DNA of 64,000 bases, taken from NCBI RefSeq assembly GCF_037975245.1, contig NC_092565.1, positions 8,466,999 to 8,530,998 of the forward strand, in the 5' to 3' direction. This document shows positions 25,901 through 36,185 of the stretch, piece after piece. This DNA is from Apostichopus japonicus. Lineage: Eukaryota > Echinodermata > Holothuroidea > Aspidochirotida > Stichopodidae. The translations under genes and the position numbers were made by a program. Within the stretch, counting starts at the first letter, position 1; each line of letters begins with the position of its first letter. Below the pieces are notes generated by a model, which saw nothing but the letters and a program-made list of their open reading frames with translations, had not been told where the DNA came from and did no database searches.

Positions 25901-28900
25901 GGATGAAAGCTACATGTTGAGGAACATTGGGTGTCTTCCTCAATATATCATCTTTTGTTTATTCCAGGAAATCTGTTCATATCTGACCAGACTTGAAAAC
26001 GTGCAGTATATCTTACCAACTGTAGATTTTATGTTAAAAGTCTCAGACTGTGTTAATTCCTCAGAGAGGTATAATTTAGTCGCATTAATGACACAGAGCT
26101 GGGTGAAGGAAAGTTGTTAAAAATGAAAAGAAGTGTTACATTGCTAGCAAGGTACGACTGGATGTTGTTACCTGTCGGTTTGTGTTCAGTTATGTGTTTA
26201 CAGTAGGTCTTGTTCATGTGTCCTGTGTGCAGCTGCTACAGCACCAGGTATGTTTACAGTAGGTCTTATTCATGTTTCCTGTGTGCAGCTGCTACAGCAC
26301 CATGTATGTTTACAGTAGGTCTTGTTCATGGTTCCTGTGTGCATCTGCTACAGCACCATGTATGTTTACAGTAGGTCTTATTCATGGTCCCTGTGTGCAT
26401 CTGCTACATTACCATGTATGTTTACAGTAGGTCTTGTTCATGGTTCCTGTGTGCATCTGCTACAGCACCAGGTATGTTTACAGTAGGTCTTGTTCATGGT
26501 TCCTGTGTGCAGCTGCTACAGCACCAGGTATGTTTACAGTAGGTCTTATTCATGGTTCCTGTGTGCAGCTGCTACAGCACCAGGTATGTTTACAGTAGGT
26601 CTTCTTCATGGTCCCTGTGTGCATCTGCTACAACACCATGTATGTTTACAGTAGGTCTTATTCATGGTTCCTGTGTGCAGCTGCTACAGCACCATGTATG
26701 TTTACAGTAGGTCTTATTCATGGTTCCTGTGTGCATCTGCTACAGCACCAGGTATGTTTACAGTAGGTCTTGTTCATGGTTCCTGTGTGCAGCTGCTACA
26801 GTACCAGGTATGTTTACAGTAGGTCTTATTCATGGTTCCTGTGTGCAGCTGCTACAGCACCAGGTATGTTTACAGTAGGTCTTATTCATGGTCCCTGTGT
26901 GCATCTGCTACAACACCATGTATGTTTACAGTAGGTCTTATTCATGGTTCCTGTGTGCATCTGCTATAGCACCATGTATGTTTACAGTAGGTCTTATTCA
27001 TGGTTCCTGTGTGCATCTGCTACAGCACCATGTATGTTTACAGTAGGTCTTATTCATGGTTCCTGTGTGCATCTGCTACAGCACCATGTATGTTTACAGT
27101 AGGTCTTATTCATGGTTCCTGTGTGCATCTGCTACAGTACCAGGTATGTTTACAGTAGGTCTTGTTCATGGTTCCTGTGTGCATCTGCTACAGCACCATG
27201 TTCTTGTTCATGTTTCCTGTGTGCATCTGCTACACATGTAGTTGTAGGTCTAGTTATAGGGGTACAATATAGTTTGCTGTTCAGACCCTCCAGCAGTGAC
27301 TGCTTTGAGAACAATGTATTTCAACCACAAGAACCAGTGTATTTTAGCACATACTACAAACCTTGTGTATTATATTTTATTTCAGGTGGGATGGCACACC
27401 ACCCTTGCCATTTTACTGCATGAAGCACCACATGAGGTAAGTCATTAAAGTAATTCTTCTGAATTACTCTCCTAAGAATTCCTTCTTAGTCTCTAAATGA
27501 TGTCTCTCTGGTTACAGTAACAAGCTATCTACCTTTTCAATTATCTGTGACATTTGAAATTTGTATGGGAAGTTCTAATTACACGGATACTACAGCCTGC
27601 TAGTTATTATTGTAAGGATCATGCCATGTGATATAGTAATATCCATTAAATAATGCAGTAGTATCCATTAAGTAATATCCATTAAATAATATAGTAATAA
27701 CCATTAAATAATATAGTAATATCCATTAAATAATATAGTAATATCCATTAAACACTATAGTAGTATCCTTTCAATAAGATAGTAATATCCATTTAATAAT
27801 ATAGTATCCATTAAATAATATAGTAATATCCATTTAAGTAATATAAATAAAATAAAATAGTGCAGTATCCATTAACCAATATTGTAGTACCCATTAAATA
27901 ATATAGTAATATCCATTAAATAATATAGTAGTATCCTTTAAATAATATAGTAATATCCATTAAGTAATATAAATTAAATAATATAGTAACAGGTGCGTAT
28001 CCAGGGGGGGGCGTTGGGGGCGCGCGCCCCCCGGGTAAGAAAAAGAGAAGAGAAAAAAAGAGAAGAAAAAAGAGGGGAGAAAAAGAGGAGAAGGAGAGGA
28101 AGGAAGGGAAAAGAAAAAGAAGAAAGAGAGAAAAAGGAGAAAAAGAGGGAGTAAAAGCAAAACGCGAAGACACCGGGAAGAGAAAGAGGAACAGTGACAT
28201 CATTACAGCGCTGAAGGGTAGCCAGTGACGGATCAATGATTTCGTAAAAGTGTGACTCACCTTACCCCTTACACCGACAACTCCATTTTTTGACGTTTCC
28301 ATTTTCCTCTCTCACTAATGATCTATATATATACTATATATGGTCTATCATAACGCGTGTGTAGAATTGTGCTATGAAACCAACTGTGGCTGGTCTCGAA
28401 CTCGACCGTGTCGTCGGGGAACATGACGCATTTTGGGATGGGGGCGACCGCCCGCCCCCCCCCCATTCAGCATTTTTTAAATGATATCGCTAAGTAATTT
28501 CAAAATAGAAAGTGCTTAGAGGAAACTTACAAGGCCTGGGAAGTGTCATTTCCAGCGATCTGGGAGACATTTTCGGCCAAAATTTTCTTGTACGCTTCGC
28601 GCCAACCTATGGTGGCGCTACGCTTAGATAATTTGCCTACAGGCTTCGTCCCTCCCTTGGCAAATTCCTCGCTACGTGCCTGTTCGAATTTGTAACGCAA
28701 ACAGCAGATACCATCATCATATCAGTGAGCATGAAAATGGCGTTCCAGGATGAAAAGCCTCAAAACTGTCCGACTTGCCATCATGTACCGTACGGTCCGT
28801 TAAAATTGCGCAGTATACCGCGGGATGCTAATGTAAACAACGACATGTCTCATGTAGATGTATAAAAAGCATGGAGGTCCAATTATGTAAAAACTCTCTT

Positions 28901-31900
28901 TTACACTAGTAATGGCGAATTAGGGCCTGCACCCCCGCCGCGCAGTGGCGGAGCGTCCATATGGTCAGGGGGTGGATGCCCCCCCCCTGACGGACTCAAA
29001 TGGACTGCTGGCGCCTTTTTCAGCTCTTAACCACTTTTTAATTATTCTAGATTATTGACTTTTTTATTGCGCTCTCATCTACTTATTGACATTTGTCACA
29101 TTTTGTTGGTGTAATTTGGCGATGACACCTTATTCTTCGTTTATCTGCAAATTAGCCAGGCCCGGAAAGGGTCATTTCCTGCGATCTATTGAGTATCTTT
29201 ACTCAAAAATTTTCTGTACGCTACGCGCCAACCAGTGGTGGCGCTCCGCTTAGATAGTGTCGAAAGCGCCCCTTCAGACCATTCTCGCCACTCCTGACCA
29301 ATACCCCTAGCTCCGCCATTGCCGCCGCGCCTCCTACGCCTATGTGTGTAGTGTTCGGTTTCGGAAATATCTGCTATTTTTTCATTTCCTTCAACCAAGT
29401 TTTACAATAGCCGTTATAACAGGTTTTAATATTTGTACACCAATAAATTAACTGTGTCGAAAATTTCTGACCAACATTCTACATCACACTTCCCTCTACT
29501 CGTTTAATTTTGACCGGTCTGTTAGGGGTTGAAGGAAGTTTTTTCTATATTGGTTGTCCATAGATGAAATTTTGTACAAGATTATGGGTATGTTTTGAAG
29601 TGAGTTTATTCACGAAAAAAAGAATTTTCAAATTCTGAACAAATATGGGGCTTGAAACCTTAAAAAGTGGGGCTGACGGGTATTGTGGGCCGCGACGTAG
29701 AATCACCTACAAAAGCAAAGACCCACAGGAGATGCGATCAGGTCGAACATGATGTGTGCCGGGTTGACAATCTTCAAAAAGGTTATGGATGGGGGAAAAA
29801 AAAACTATTAGGAAATACTTGGTTCTCAGGCAAAAAGTGTTCATCTGGTTGGTCATTTCAAGCCCGAGAAGTGCCGTTTCCGGTGATCTGGGGGGTTTCA
29901 AAACAAGAAATTTTCTTGTACGCTGCGCGCCAACCGATGGTGGCGCTCCGCTTAGATAGTAATTCGCGCCCCCCGGGTTTGAAAATCCTGGATACACGCC
30001 TGAGTAATATCCATTTAACACTATAGTAGTATCCATTTAAGTAATATAGTAATATTACATTTAACAATATAGTATCCATTAAATAATACAGTAATATCCA
30101 TTTAAGTAATATAGTCATATATAATATATATTAAACAATGTAGTAATATCCATTTAATAGTATAGTAATATCCATTTAAGTAATATAGTCATATATACTA
30201 ATATATATTAAACAATGTAGTAATATCCATTTAATAGTATAGTAATATAACTGATGACATCTTGAATTCAGTATGGATAATGTAACTTGGCCTTTTTCTT
30301 TTGTTCATTTATAAAATTTACAGATTGGTGACTTTGCTATTCTTTTGAGGTCAGGGTTTAGTCGATTGGATGCAGCCAAAGCACAGCTTTCTACCTCTAT
30401 TGGAGGTCTGGTGGGGTGCTTAGTGGCCCTATTTGCTGAGTCAGCAGACATTACTGGTAACGTAGATTACTGTGGTTTCATGTTAACCTTTTACCAACAT
30501 ACTGGTTTTTAGGTGGTATCTGTATGGCTGTATGTCTGTCTGACCACAATCTTGTTAATTAAGCCTCGGAGTTGATTGTTGATGCATGCTTTATTTGACA
30601 TCAGTGACGGGACGGACTCGATTCTTCCTTCTAGCAATTCATTCTAGGAACATACATGGCCTGTAATTATATGAATTGTACAACTGAGGCCTGTAATGGT
30701 AGGAGTTTTGCATACATGGCCTGTAATATATTAGTTGTACAAACGTAGCCTGTAATTATAGGAGTTGTACAAATGTGGCCTGTAATTATAGGAGTTGTGC
30801 ATACATGGCCTGTAATAGTAGGAATTGTGCATACGTAGCCTGTAATCATAGGAGTTGTGCATACGTAGCCTGCAATTATAGGAGTTGTAAAAATGTGGCC
30901 TGTAAATTGTAGGAGTTGTGCACACATGGCTTGTTATTATATTAGTTGTACAAACATGGCCTGAAATCATAGGAGTTGTACAAATGTGGCCTGTAATTAT
31001 TGGAGTTTTACAAACGTGGCCTGTAAATATAAGAGTTGTAGAAAAATGAGTATTTACAGTTTAAGACTACCATTGTAATATGTTTGATTGTTCTCTTGTA
31101 TGGCATGATATCTATTGAAACAATGGCTTTGTGCTTGTTAATCATAATTTTGTATTTGGTCTCTCATAGGAACCAACACAGCATGGATTCTTCCATTTAC
31201 TTCAGGGGGATTTCTTAACATTGCCCTGGTCTCAATTGTGCCTGATTTGATGAAAGAAACAAATAGCAGGTAAATAAATCATTAAGGTTTTGTATGAAGT
31301 GATTGATGATGCAGGGAACAATGTGTACGTGATAATTAGTATGGAGAGAGCTGGAATAGTTGTTGTTGCTACTTTGCAGTGATAATGTGATAGGTATAGA
31401 GAAAAAGAGTTTATATCACGACCATGTGGTGGTAAGAGAACAAATTCTTGAAACCACAGTCAAATTTAGGTGAAAATGTTCTAGTTTGTTTCCAAAGTGG
31501 AAAACCTTATTACTGGCAGCTTATTACGATCTTATTATCGGTATACATAACCTACATACCGTGGCATTCAATGATCACTGAAATGGTGAACCTGGTGGTG
31601 TAAAGTGGAATAAATTGATGTAAGTTTGGGACTGAGATGCATTGTAACCAGCTGCTTTGATAAAGTTACAAGTTACAAGGTAGCAACAGGTATTGGAGTA
31701 CCACTAATACTGTAAGTAGATACCATTCCTTCATTAGCAAGTTGTATGGGAGTACCACTAATACTGTAAGTAGATATGGCAGTTCCTTCATTTATAGCAA
31801 ATTTCTTCTATTATGTTTTGTTTCAGAGAGTCCGCAAAGCAGGTTCTATGTGTGTTACTGGGAGTTTCAGTCATGGCTGTGGTGAACTTCATTCCAGATC

Positions 31901-31905
31901 ATTGA
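16652..31905 (+). CDS. SLC39A13: zinc transporter ZIP13 (SLC39A13), nine exons, 394 residues
   Basis: Join 16652-16979, 18962-19066, 19677-19798, 23689-23865, 24232-24321, 27386-27436, 30324-30456, 31170-31269 and 31827-31905: 1185 nt, frame kept at every join. ZIP13 moves zinc out of the Golgi/vesicular lumen into the cytosol. A signal peptide (residues 1-24) is followed by an acidic linker and TM1 at about 80-100. LSFAVGGLLGDVFLHLLPEA is at 119-138 and a TM at about 154-170. A long basic loop with few His spans 171-244. Then YLNLLANFIDNFTHGLAVGG (248-267) carries the TM4 metal ligands (Asp257, His261), and HEAPHEIGD (286-294) is the LIV-1-family TM5 signature. AILLRSGFSRLDAAKAQLST and WILPFTSGGFLNIALVSIVP follow the vertebrate ZIP13 pattern more closely than ZIP7. 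The first ATG is at 16652; the frame upstream opens only with TTG. The length is close to the human protein (371). Confidence 0.95.
16980..18961 (+). other. ZIP13 intron 1
   Basis: A 2.0 kb phase 1 intron without an obvious large repeat. The open frames at 17352-17690 and 18654-18857 show no family motif. A CT-rich run lies near 18760. Confidence 0.8.
18962..19066 (+). CDS. SLC39A13: ZIP13 exon 2
   Basis: Acceptor ttctacttag, donor CAG|GTACAA; phase 1 in and out. Encodes residues 110-144, including the TM2 stretch LSFAVGGLLGDVFLHLLPEA. Confidence 0.92.
19677..19798 (+). CDS. SLC39A13: ZIP13 exon 3
   Basis: Acceptor tctcttccag, donor GCG|GTTAGT; phase 1 in, phase 0 out. Encodes residues 145-185: TM3 (GVFLLAGLLVFLILEVIF) and the start of the cytosolic loop. 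Confidence 0.9.
20740..20830. repeat. TG-rich microsatellite
   Basis: Interrupted (tg)n with atgtgtgtgtgt blocks. The opposite-strand open frames that read His-Thr repeats are produced by it and are not genes. Confidence 0.85.
21795..23064. repeat. 33-bp minisatellite, about 38 copies
   Basis: The unit contains gggtctgaatacactggtct followed by gaggagactaaat. Thirty-three bp is eleven codons, so both strands stay open for hundreds of codons: the plus frame reads NGSEYTGLRRL repeats and the minus frame YSDPFSLLRPV repeats. It lies wholly inside ZIP13 intron 3, so the reading frames are best read as a by-product of the period. Confidence 0.92.
23689..23865 (+). CDS. SLC39A13: ZIP13 exon 4 (cytosolic loop)
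   Basis: Acceptor cattcacag, donor CAG|GTTTGT; phase 0 at both ends. Encodes residues 186-244, the variable hydrophilic loop between TM3 and TM4, rich in Lys, Asn and Gly with a few His (HSNGHS). This exon is less conserved, so its boundaries rest on splice sites and frame. Confidence 0.8.
24232..24321 (+). CDS. SLC39A13: ZIP13 exon 5 (TM4, metal site)
   Basis: Acceptor tcttgcag, donor AAG|GTGAGT; phase 0. Encodes residues 245-274, with the metal-binding DNFTHG motif of LIV-1 transporters. Confidence 0.95.
24322..27385 (+). other. ZIP13 intron 5
   Basis: A 3.1 kb phase 0 intron with an A-run near 24570 and the 56-bp minisatellite at 26186-27238. No other feature recognised. Confidence 0.85.
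26186..27238. repeat. 56-bp minisatellite, about 18 copies
   Basis: The unit reads tatgtttacagtaggtctta then ttcatggttcctgtgtgc and agctgctacagcacca. Variant sites (tgtgcag or tgtgcat, caccagg or caccatg) are shared among subsets of copies, as expected for unequal exchange. Several copies carry an acceptor-like and a donor-like site 15 nt apart. Confidence 0.92.
27386..27436 (+). CDS. SLC39A13: ZIP13 exon 6 (TM5, HEAPHE)
   Basis: 51 nt. Acceptor atttcag, donor GAG|GTAAGT; phase 0. Encodes residues 275-291, ending HEAPHE; the last three residues of the HEXPHEXGD signature come from exon 7. Confidence 0.95.
27990..30002. mobile_element. 2.0 kb non-autonomous DNA transposon with terminal inverted repeats
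   Basis: It starts CAGGTGCGTATCCAGG and ends CCTGGATACACGCCTG. These are inverted copies with two mismatches, and each is followed inwards by a CCCCCCGGG block. A 5-bp direct repeat (agtaa) flanks it in the AT-rich array. Inside are a purine-rich tract (28036-28190), a GC-richer body, and a nested hAT element at 28943-29321. No transposase frame is visible. I cannot name the superfamily; the 5-bp duplication is hard to judge because the target is itself repetitive. Confidence 0.8.
28943..29321. mobile_element. hAT-type MITE, copy 1 (379 bp), nested
   Basis: It starts CAGTGGCGGAGCGTCC and ends TAGCTCCGCCATTG. The ends form an imperfect terminal inverted repeat of about 12 bp, and an exact 8-bp target duplication (ccgccgcg, 28935-28942 and 29322-29329) flanks it. 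An 8-bp duplication with CA..TG ends fits the hAT superfamily. It shares most of its length with the element at 55334-55868. No coding capacity. Confidence 0.88.
30324..30456 (+). CDS. SLC39A13: ZIP13 exon 7
   Basis: Acceptor aatttacag, donor CTG|GTAACG; phase 0 in, phase 1 out. Encodes residues 292-335: IGD of the TM5 signature, then AILLRSGFSRLDAAKAQLST and TM6. Confidence 0.95.
30640..31045. repeat. 30-bp minisatellite, about 13 copies, in ZIP13 intron 7
   Basis: The unit contains ggcctgtaattataggagtt followed by gtacaaatgt, with gtgcatacat variants. It fills most of the 713-bp intron (30457-31169). The minus-strand frames reading CTTPIITGYV repeats are artefacts of the 30-bp period. Confidence 0.9.
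31170..31269 (+). CDS. SLC39A13: ZIP13 exon 8
   Basis: Acceptor ctctcatag, donor CAG|GTAAAT; phase 1 in, phase 2 out. Encodes residues 336-368, including WILPFTSGGFLNIALVSIVP (TM7). Confidence 0.95.
31827..31905 (+). CDS. SLC39A13: ZIP13 exon 9 with stop
   Basis: Acceptor tttgtttcag; phase 2. Encodes residues 369-394 (TM8: VLCVLLGVSVMAVVNFI) and ends DH then TGA at 31903-31905. The short luminal tail is normal for ZIP proteins. Confidence 0.92.
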
Positions 31906-32414
31906 AATCAACTGACTGTCATATGCTCTCCTCTTGCCAAGAAGCCTTGCTGCTAAAACCTTGCATCAACCTTCCTTCTTTTGACTTTCTACATTTTTAT
32001 CCTTTTAGTACTTATTTTTTAAAGTAATCATGTTTAAAGATCCTTGATATCTGTGCATACATTTTTTACTGTTCCTTTTCTTTGTTACAGTGCTAGCTCC
32101 ATACAAAGGTTATAAATTGTAACTTTGATTGAGTATCAGGAAAGAGACGGATAATTTATGAATTTCTTAAAGAAAAAAAATGGAAAAGAAAAAGCAAGAT
32201 ACTGCAATGGATTAACTTAGAAAAACATGGTTGAAAATAACTTTTTTTTAATAAGAAATCAATATTACCTTTAAGTATTAAAGTATTTTTGATTTCATCG
32301 TGTAGTTAGAAGCATTTAGCATTTTAACATTTCAGTGACTTATAAGGGTTAGTATCCATTGTAGTAAGTTCAAACTATTTTGGTAACTGTCCCTACAAGG
32401 TGAGTTTGTTTTTG

Positions 32415-33095
32415 TTGTTGCTTCTGAGCTGTACTTTCTCTGTTGTTGCTTCTGAGCTGTACTTTCTCTGTTGTTGCTTCTGAGCTGTACTTTCTCTGTG
32501 GTATAGGTAGAAATGTTCATACTGGTGTTGCTTCTGAGCTGTACTTTCTCTGTGGTATAGGTAGAAATGCTCATACTGGTGTTGCTTCTGAGCTGTACTT
32601 TCTCTGTGGTATCCATAGTGGTTCTCACTACTATTGTTGCTTCTGAGTTGTACATTAACTGGTGTTGCTTCTGAGCTGTACTTTCTCTGTGGTATCGATA
32701 GTGGTTCTCATACTGTTGTTGTTCCTGTGCTGTACTTTCTCTGTGGTATAGGTAGAAATGCTCATACTGGTGTTGCGACCTAGCTATACTTTCTCTGTGG
32801 TATAGGTAGAAATGCTCATACTGGTGTTGCTTGTGAGCTTTACTTTCTCTGTGGTATCAATAGTGGTTCTCATACTGTTGTTGCTACTGAGCTGTACTTT
32901 CTCTGTGGTATCCATAGTGGTGCCTCATACTGTTGTTGCTACTGAGCTGTACTTTCTCTGTGGTATAGGTAGTAGTGCACATACTGGTGTGGCTTCTGAG
33001 CTGTACTTTCTCTGTGGTATCCATAGTAGTGCTCTTACTGTTGATGCTTCTGAGCTGTACTTTCTCTGTGGTATCCATAGTACAGCTCATACTGT
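32415..33095. repeat. 54-bp tandem array with 27-bp half units
   Basis: The unit contains gttgcttctgagctgtactt, tctctgtggt and ataggtagaaatgctcatac. The first copies are 27-bp half units. Being a multiple of three, it gives open frames on both strands. Confidence 0.9.
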
Positions 33096-33658
33096 TGTTT
33101 GTCTTTCTTGTGATAAACACATCAATATAGTGGGTGGCATAGTTATAGTACCAAGTCAGGTAGCTGTGTCCAATGTGAGAGGGTTCTTAGAGACTGGGTA
33201 GTAGCACATACATTCCAAAAGGATGTGAATTGTAACTGCTGCTGTCGGTGGTTGCAAACATCTGTGACTTTCCAAAACATTTTTCTTGGACTTCTCTTAA
33301 TATATCTGTAGCTTTTGTGAATTTTAAGTGCTTCTTTAAAATGGATGTGCCAGAGGTTGTTGATTTATCCCTAGCAACTGTAACACTTTAGAAAGATAGC
33401 ACACATGAGCTGTGGATGACCTCTGTCAGTTTAAATCAGTTTTATGTCATTGCTGTTAATTTTATGCAGATTTTTTTTTTTCCTTCTTGAGATTCTGATA
33501 TTTGCTTCCATGAAGCTTTCTCTATTCACAATCATTGAATGTCTTCTGTGTTGGGTTGAAAGTTGCAAGCTGGTGTGAGTCATTTGTGAGTCATTTTTTA
33601 ACTAATAGTGATAGGTGTGGTTTGAACCTTGTTATTTGGGTTTAGATGGATGGTGCAA

Positions 33659-34101
33659 ATTGTGATCAGTTCTTCCAAACAGTTGCTAACATACTTAAAT
33701 GTGTCCACCAGACTTGATGGTCTGTTTATCTGTTCTGTTTAATATACTTTTCAATCATGTTGCTGTCTTAGCTTAATGTATCTGGTGATTCTTCACAGTT
33801 ATGGTTCTGTGTGTCATTATGGATTATATAATAATGATTCAACTTAACACTACATCATTTTTTCTGGAATCTTTGTGATCAGTTCTTCCAACAGTTACTA
33901 ATATACTTAAGTGTGTCTTCAAGTGTGTCCACGAGACTTGATGGTCTGTTTATCCGTTCTGTTTAATATACTCTACAATCATGTTGCTGTCTTAGCTTAA
34001 TGTATCTGGTGATTCTTCACAGTTATGGTTCTGTGTGTCATTATGGATTATATAATAATGATTCAACTTAACACTTCATCATTTTTTCTGGAATCTTTGT
34101 G
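33659..34101. repeat. direct tandem duplication of a ~215-bp segment
   Basis: The text from tgtgatcagttcttcca through gattcaacttaacac and cattttttctggaatctttg appears twice in a row (33659-33874 and 33873-34101) with few differences. The second copy has a small insertion that duplicates aagtgtgtc. Confidence 0.9.
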
Positions 34102-35194
34102 GTATCGTTATTAACGTTACTTAACTGATTTGCACCTGTCTGGGTTCATGTATGTTTGACAGCATACAGATTCTCAAGTCATACATGTACTGTACTTGGA
34201 TAGTGCAGAGTCAAACTGCTTAATTAAGAAAGACTTTGATTTTTGTTTTTGGGGGTGTGGGGGGGGGGGACAATGAATGCTCTTGCTACAATATCGGGAG
34301 CCTGTCAGGAGGTTATATTGCAAACTGACATTCTGCATGTAGATTTCACAAGATGATTAAAGATAAGTTTGGATTACTTTGACAGTTAGATCTTTTACTT
34401 ATTTTGCCAGTAATTAAGATGGCTTTTCTAAAGTATTACTATGGAGTATTGCACTTGTAACATTATTATTTTTGATTATTATTATGAGAACAATATTTTT
34501 TATGTAAACCATATCCACTTGATCCAGTAAAACATTTTGTAATGCAATTATTGAGTTGTTAGCAATGATATAGACAAACAATGTTTTGTCCTATTGCACA
34601 AACTTTGAAAACTCAAACTTACTTAAAGCCACCCAAAGATTTTTTTTTTTTTAAATTTATAGTTCTTCATTATGAGGCCACAATTATTTTTGAGGGTAAA
34701 TCTTAATGAGTACTCTTTGTACAGACATTCTTATTATTATAAGGCAAATGGTGTTCAAGACTTGATTCTTATCATGTTGAAATTATTTATGCTTGTCACA
34801 GCATTTACTAATTACAGAGAAATATTCTGAAAGCTAATCTGTAGTCATCCCAGTGATATCTAAAACAAAAGGAATTGTTTAAATGAAGTGTTTTCAACCA
34901 CCCCATTGTTATTTAAAGCAACTCTGACTTAAGTCACTTGATACTTATTTTGAAGGAAACTCTGTTACAGAGTCCATATATAGTGGTACTAATATTCTTG
35001 CCAATCATAGCGTCATTTATTTAAATACTTAAGGTCTTCATTCTCACTATTCACATCAAATTGAAATTATAATAACAGCTGCCATGAAGAATTATATTTT
35101 CTAACATTTTTTGCTACATGTCTAAAAGTGCCTTAAAAATAAATGACAGTGTAAAGTATTTTCCATGTTCAGGCTGGTGAGGTTCATTCTGGTC

Positions 35195-35200
35195 AATAAA
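35195..35200 (+). promoter_or_regulatory. candidate ZIP13 poly(A) signal
   Basis: AATAAA in a TG-rich context; another AATAAA is at 35138-35143. It is the last plus-strand signal before the convergent gene B. Confidence 0.25.
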
Positions 35201-35387
35201 CTTATCCAGAGATATATTAAACTGTGCTCATTTGTTTATTCTTTGCAGTCCTCAGGTTGGGTGTGTATATGTATTTGTAAATATATATATTTGGCTGGTG
35301 TCATTTGTCATTTATGTGAGCTTTGAAAACATATTGTCAGCATATAGAAAAAGGATAAGAAATTGGTCATCTATGTTAACATATGAT

Positions 35388-35393
35388 TTTATT
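35388..35393 (-). promoter_or_regulatory. candidate poly(A) signal for gene B
   Basis: The plus strand reads tttatt. It is the first AATAAA on the minus strand after the gene B stop at 36030 and implies a 3' UTR of about 0.6 kb. Confidence 0.3.
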
Positions 35394-36029
35394 AAATGAA
35401 TAAGCAGAAATATGATAGATGGAGATACATAGGGATATAAGCGACTATAAATATACTAATAACCACAGACTGGAAGTAAAATGGTTGTAGGCTTAGCTTT
35501 TTTAGGCGTTTTGAAGTCGCTCATTGTTTCAATTCTCCTTGTATTTAACCTTGTTCAGAAACGGTTGTTTAGTCATCATTTCTGTGTCTACACTTATAAA
35601 TGAATGAAATGAATAGGATATCAACCATCAAACCAGTCTAGTCTCGTTTAGTAAAGAATGTTTTGTCCAGACTTGTGTCTCAAACGGAGTGCCTTACAGG
35701 AGAGAGAGAGCAAATACGTTTGTACAGGGAAGGAGTTTATCAATAGACACAAATCTGAGAATTACTCGATCCTTGGTGGAAAGTGAGCTTGGGTCGCACG
35801 GAAAAAAATGTATTCACTGTTACTAAATCTGATGGGAGAGAGTTACATTACTCAAAGGGGTACCATGACAAATAAAGGTAAATATCAGTAATAATCTCTC
35901 CATATTTGAAATTCACTTTTGCTGATTATGTCAAATTTTAGCATATGTTGTAGTTGATAAATATCAGATCTTCTGCCCACCTCCATCTCTTAATAGTCCA
36001 GGGGTAATCTCGACAGTTGGTCACTTCAT

Positions 36030-36185
36030 TCACGAAGAATTGGAACAGAGTGGGGTCCCCTCGTGGGAATTTAACTTCATCTTGGAAATGTAGTAATCGA
36101 TGGAGTCCAGTATGAAAATAAACTCATCGAGACTGTTCAACATTAGAGCACGTTGGTTTAATTGTCCGGGGGTCGGTGGCGGTAT
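36030..36185 (-). CDS. gene B exon 4 with stop
   Basis: Acceptor gttccatag; phase 0. Fifty-one codons starting IPPPTPGQLNQ, then a strongly amphipathic stretch (LDEFIFILDSIDYYI), ending PLCSNSS and TGA at 36030-36032. Confidence 0.75.
   Translation of the reverse strand: MPPPTPGQLNQRALMLNSLDEFIFILDSIDYYISKMKLNSHEGTPLCSNSS

Larger units (their letters stand above)
27630..30245. repeat. ~22-bp AT-rich array interrupted by a transposon
   Basis: The unit is aatatccattaaataatata plus gt, with many length variants. Copies run from about 27630 to 27989 and resume at 30003 to about 30245. The intervening block is a separate insertion. Confidence 0.88.
27437..30323 (+). other. ZIP13 intron 6
   Basis: A 2.9 kb phase 0 intron made almost entirely of a ~22-bp AT-rich array, split by a 2.0 kb transposon at 27990-30002. 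Confidence 0.85.
31906..35200 (+). other. probable ZIP13 3' UTR / downstream region
   Basis: No coding exon seen. It holds the 54-bp array at 32415-33095, a ~215-bp tandem duplication at 33659-34101 and AT-rich text. ATTAAA lies near 32278. Canonical AATAAA signals are at 35138-35143 and 35195-35200, so the UTR could be as long as 3.3 kb. The real end needs transcript data. Confidence 0.4.

Noticed and set aside
27916-28302. Minus-strand frames rich in Phe, Leu and Ser
   Set aside because: Produced by the purine-rich tract of the 2.0 kb transposon.
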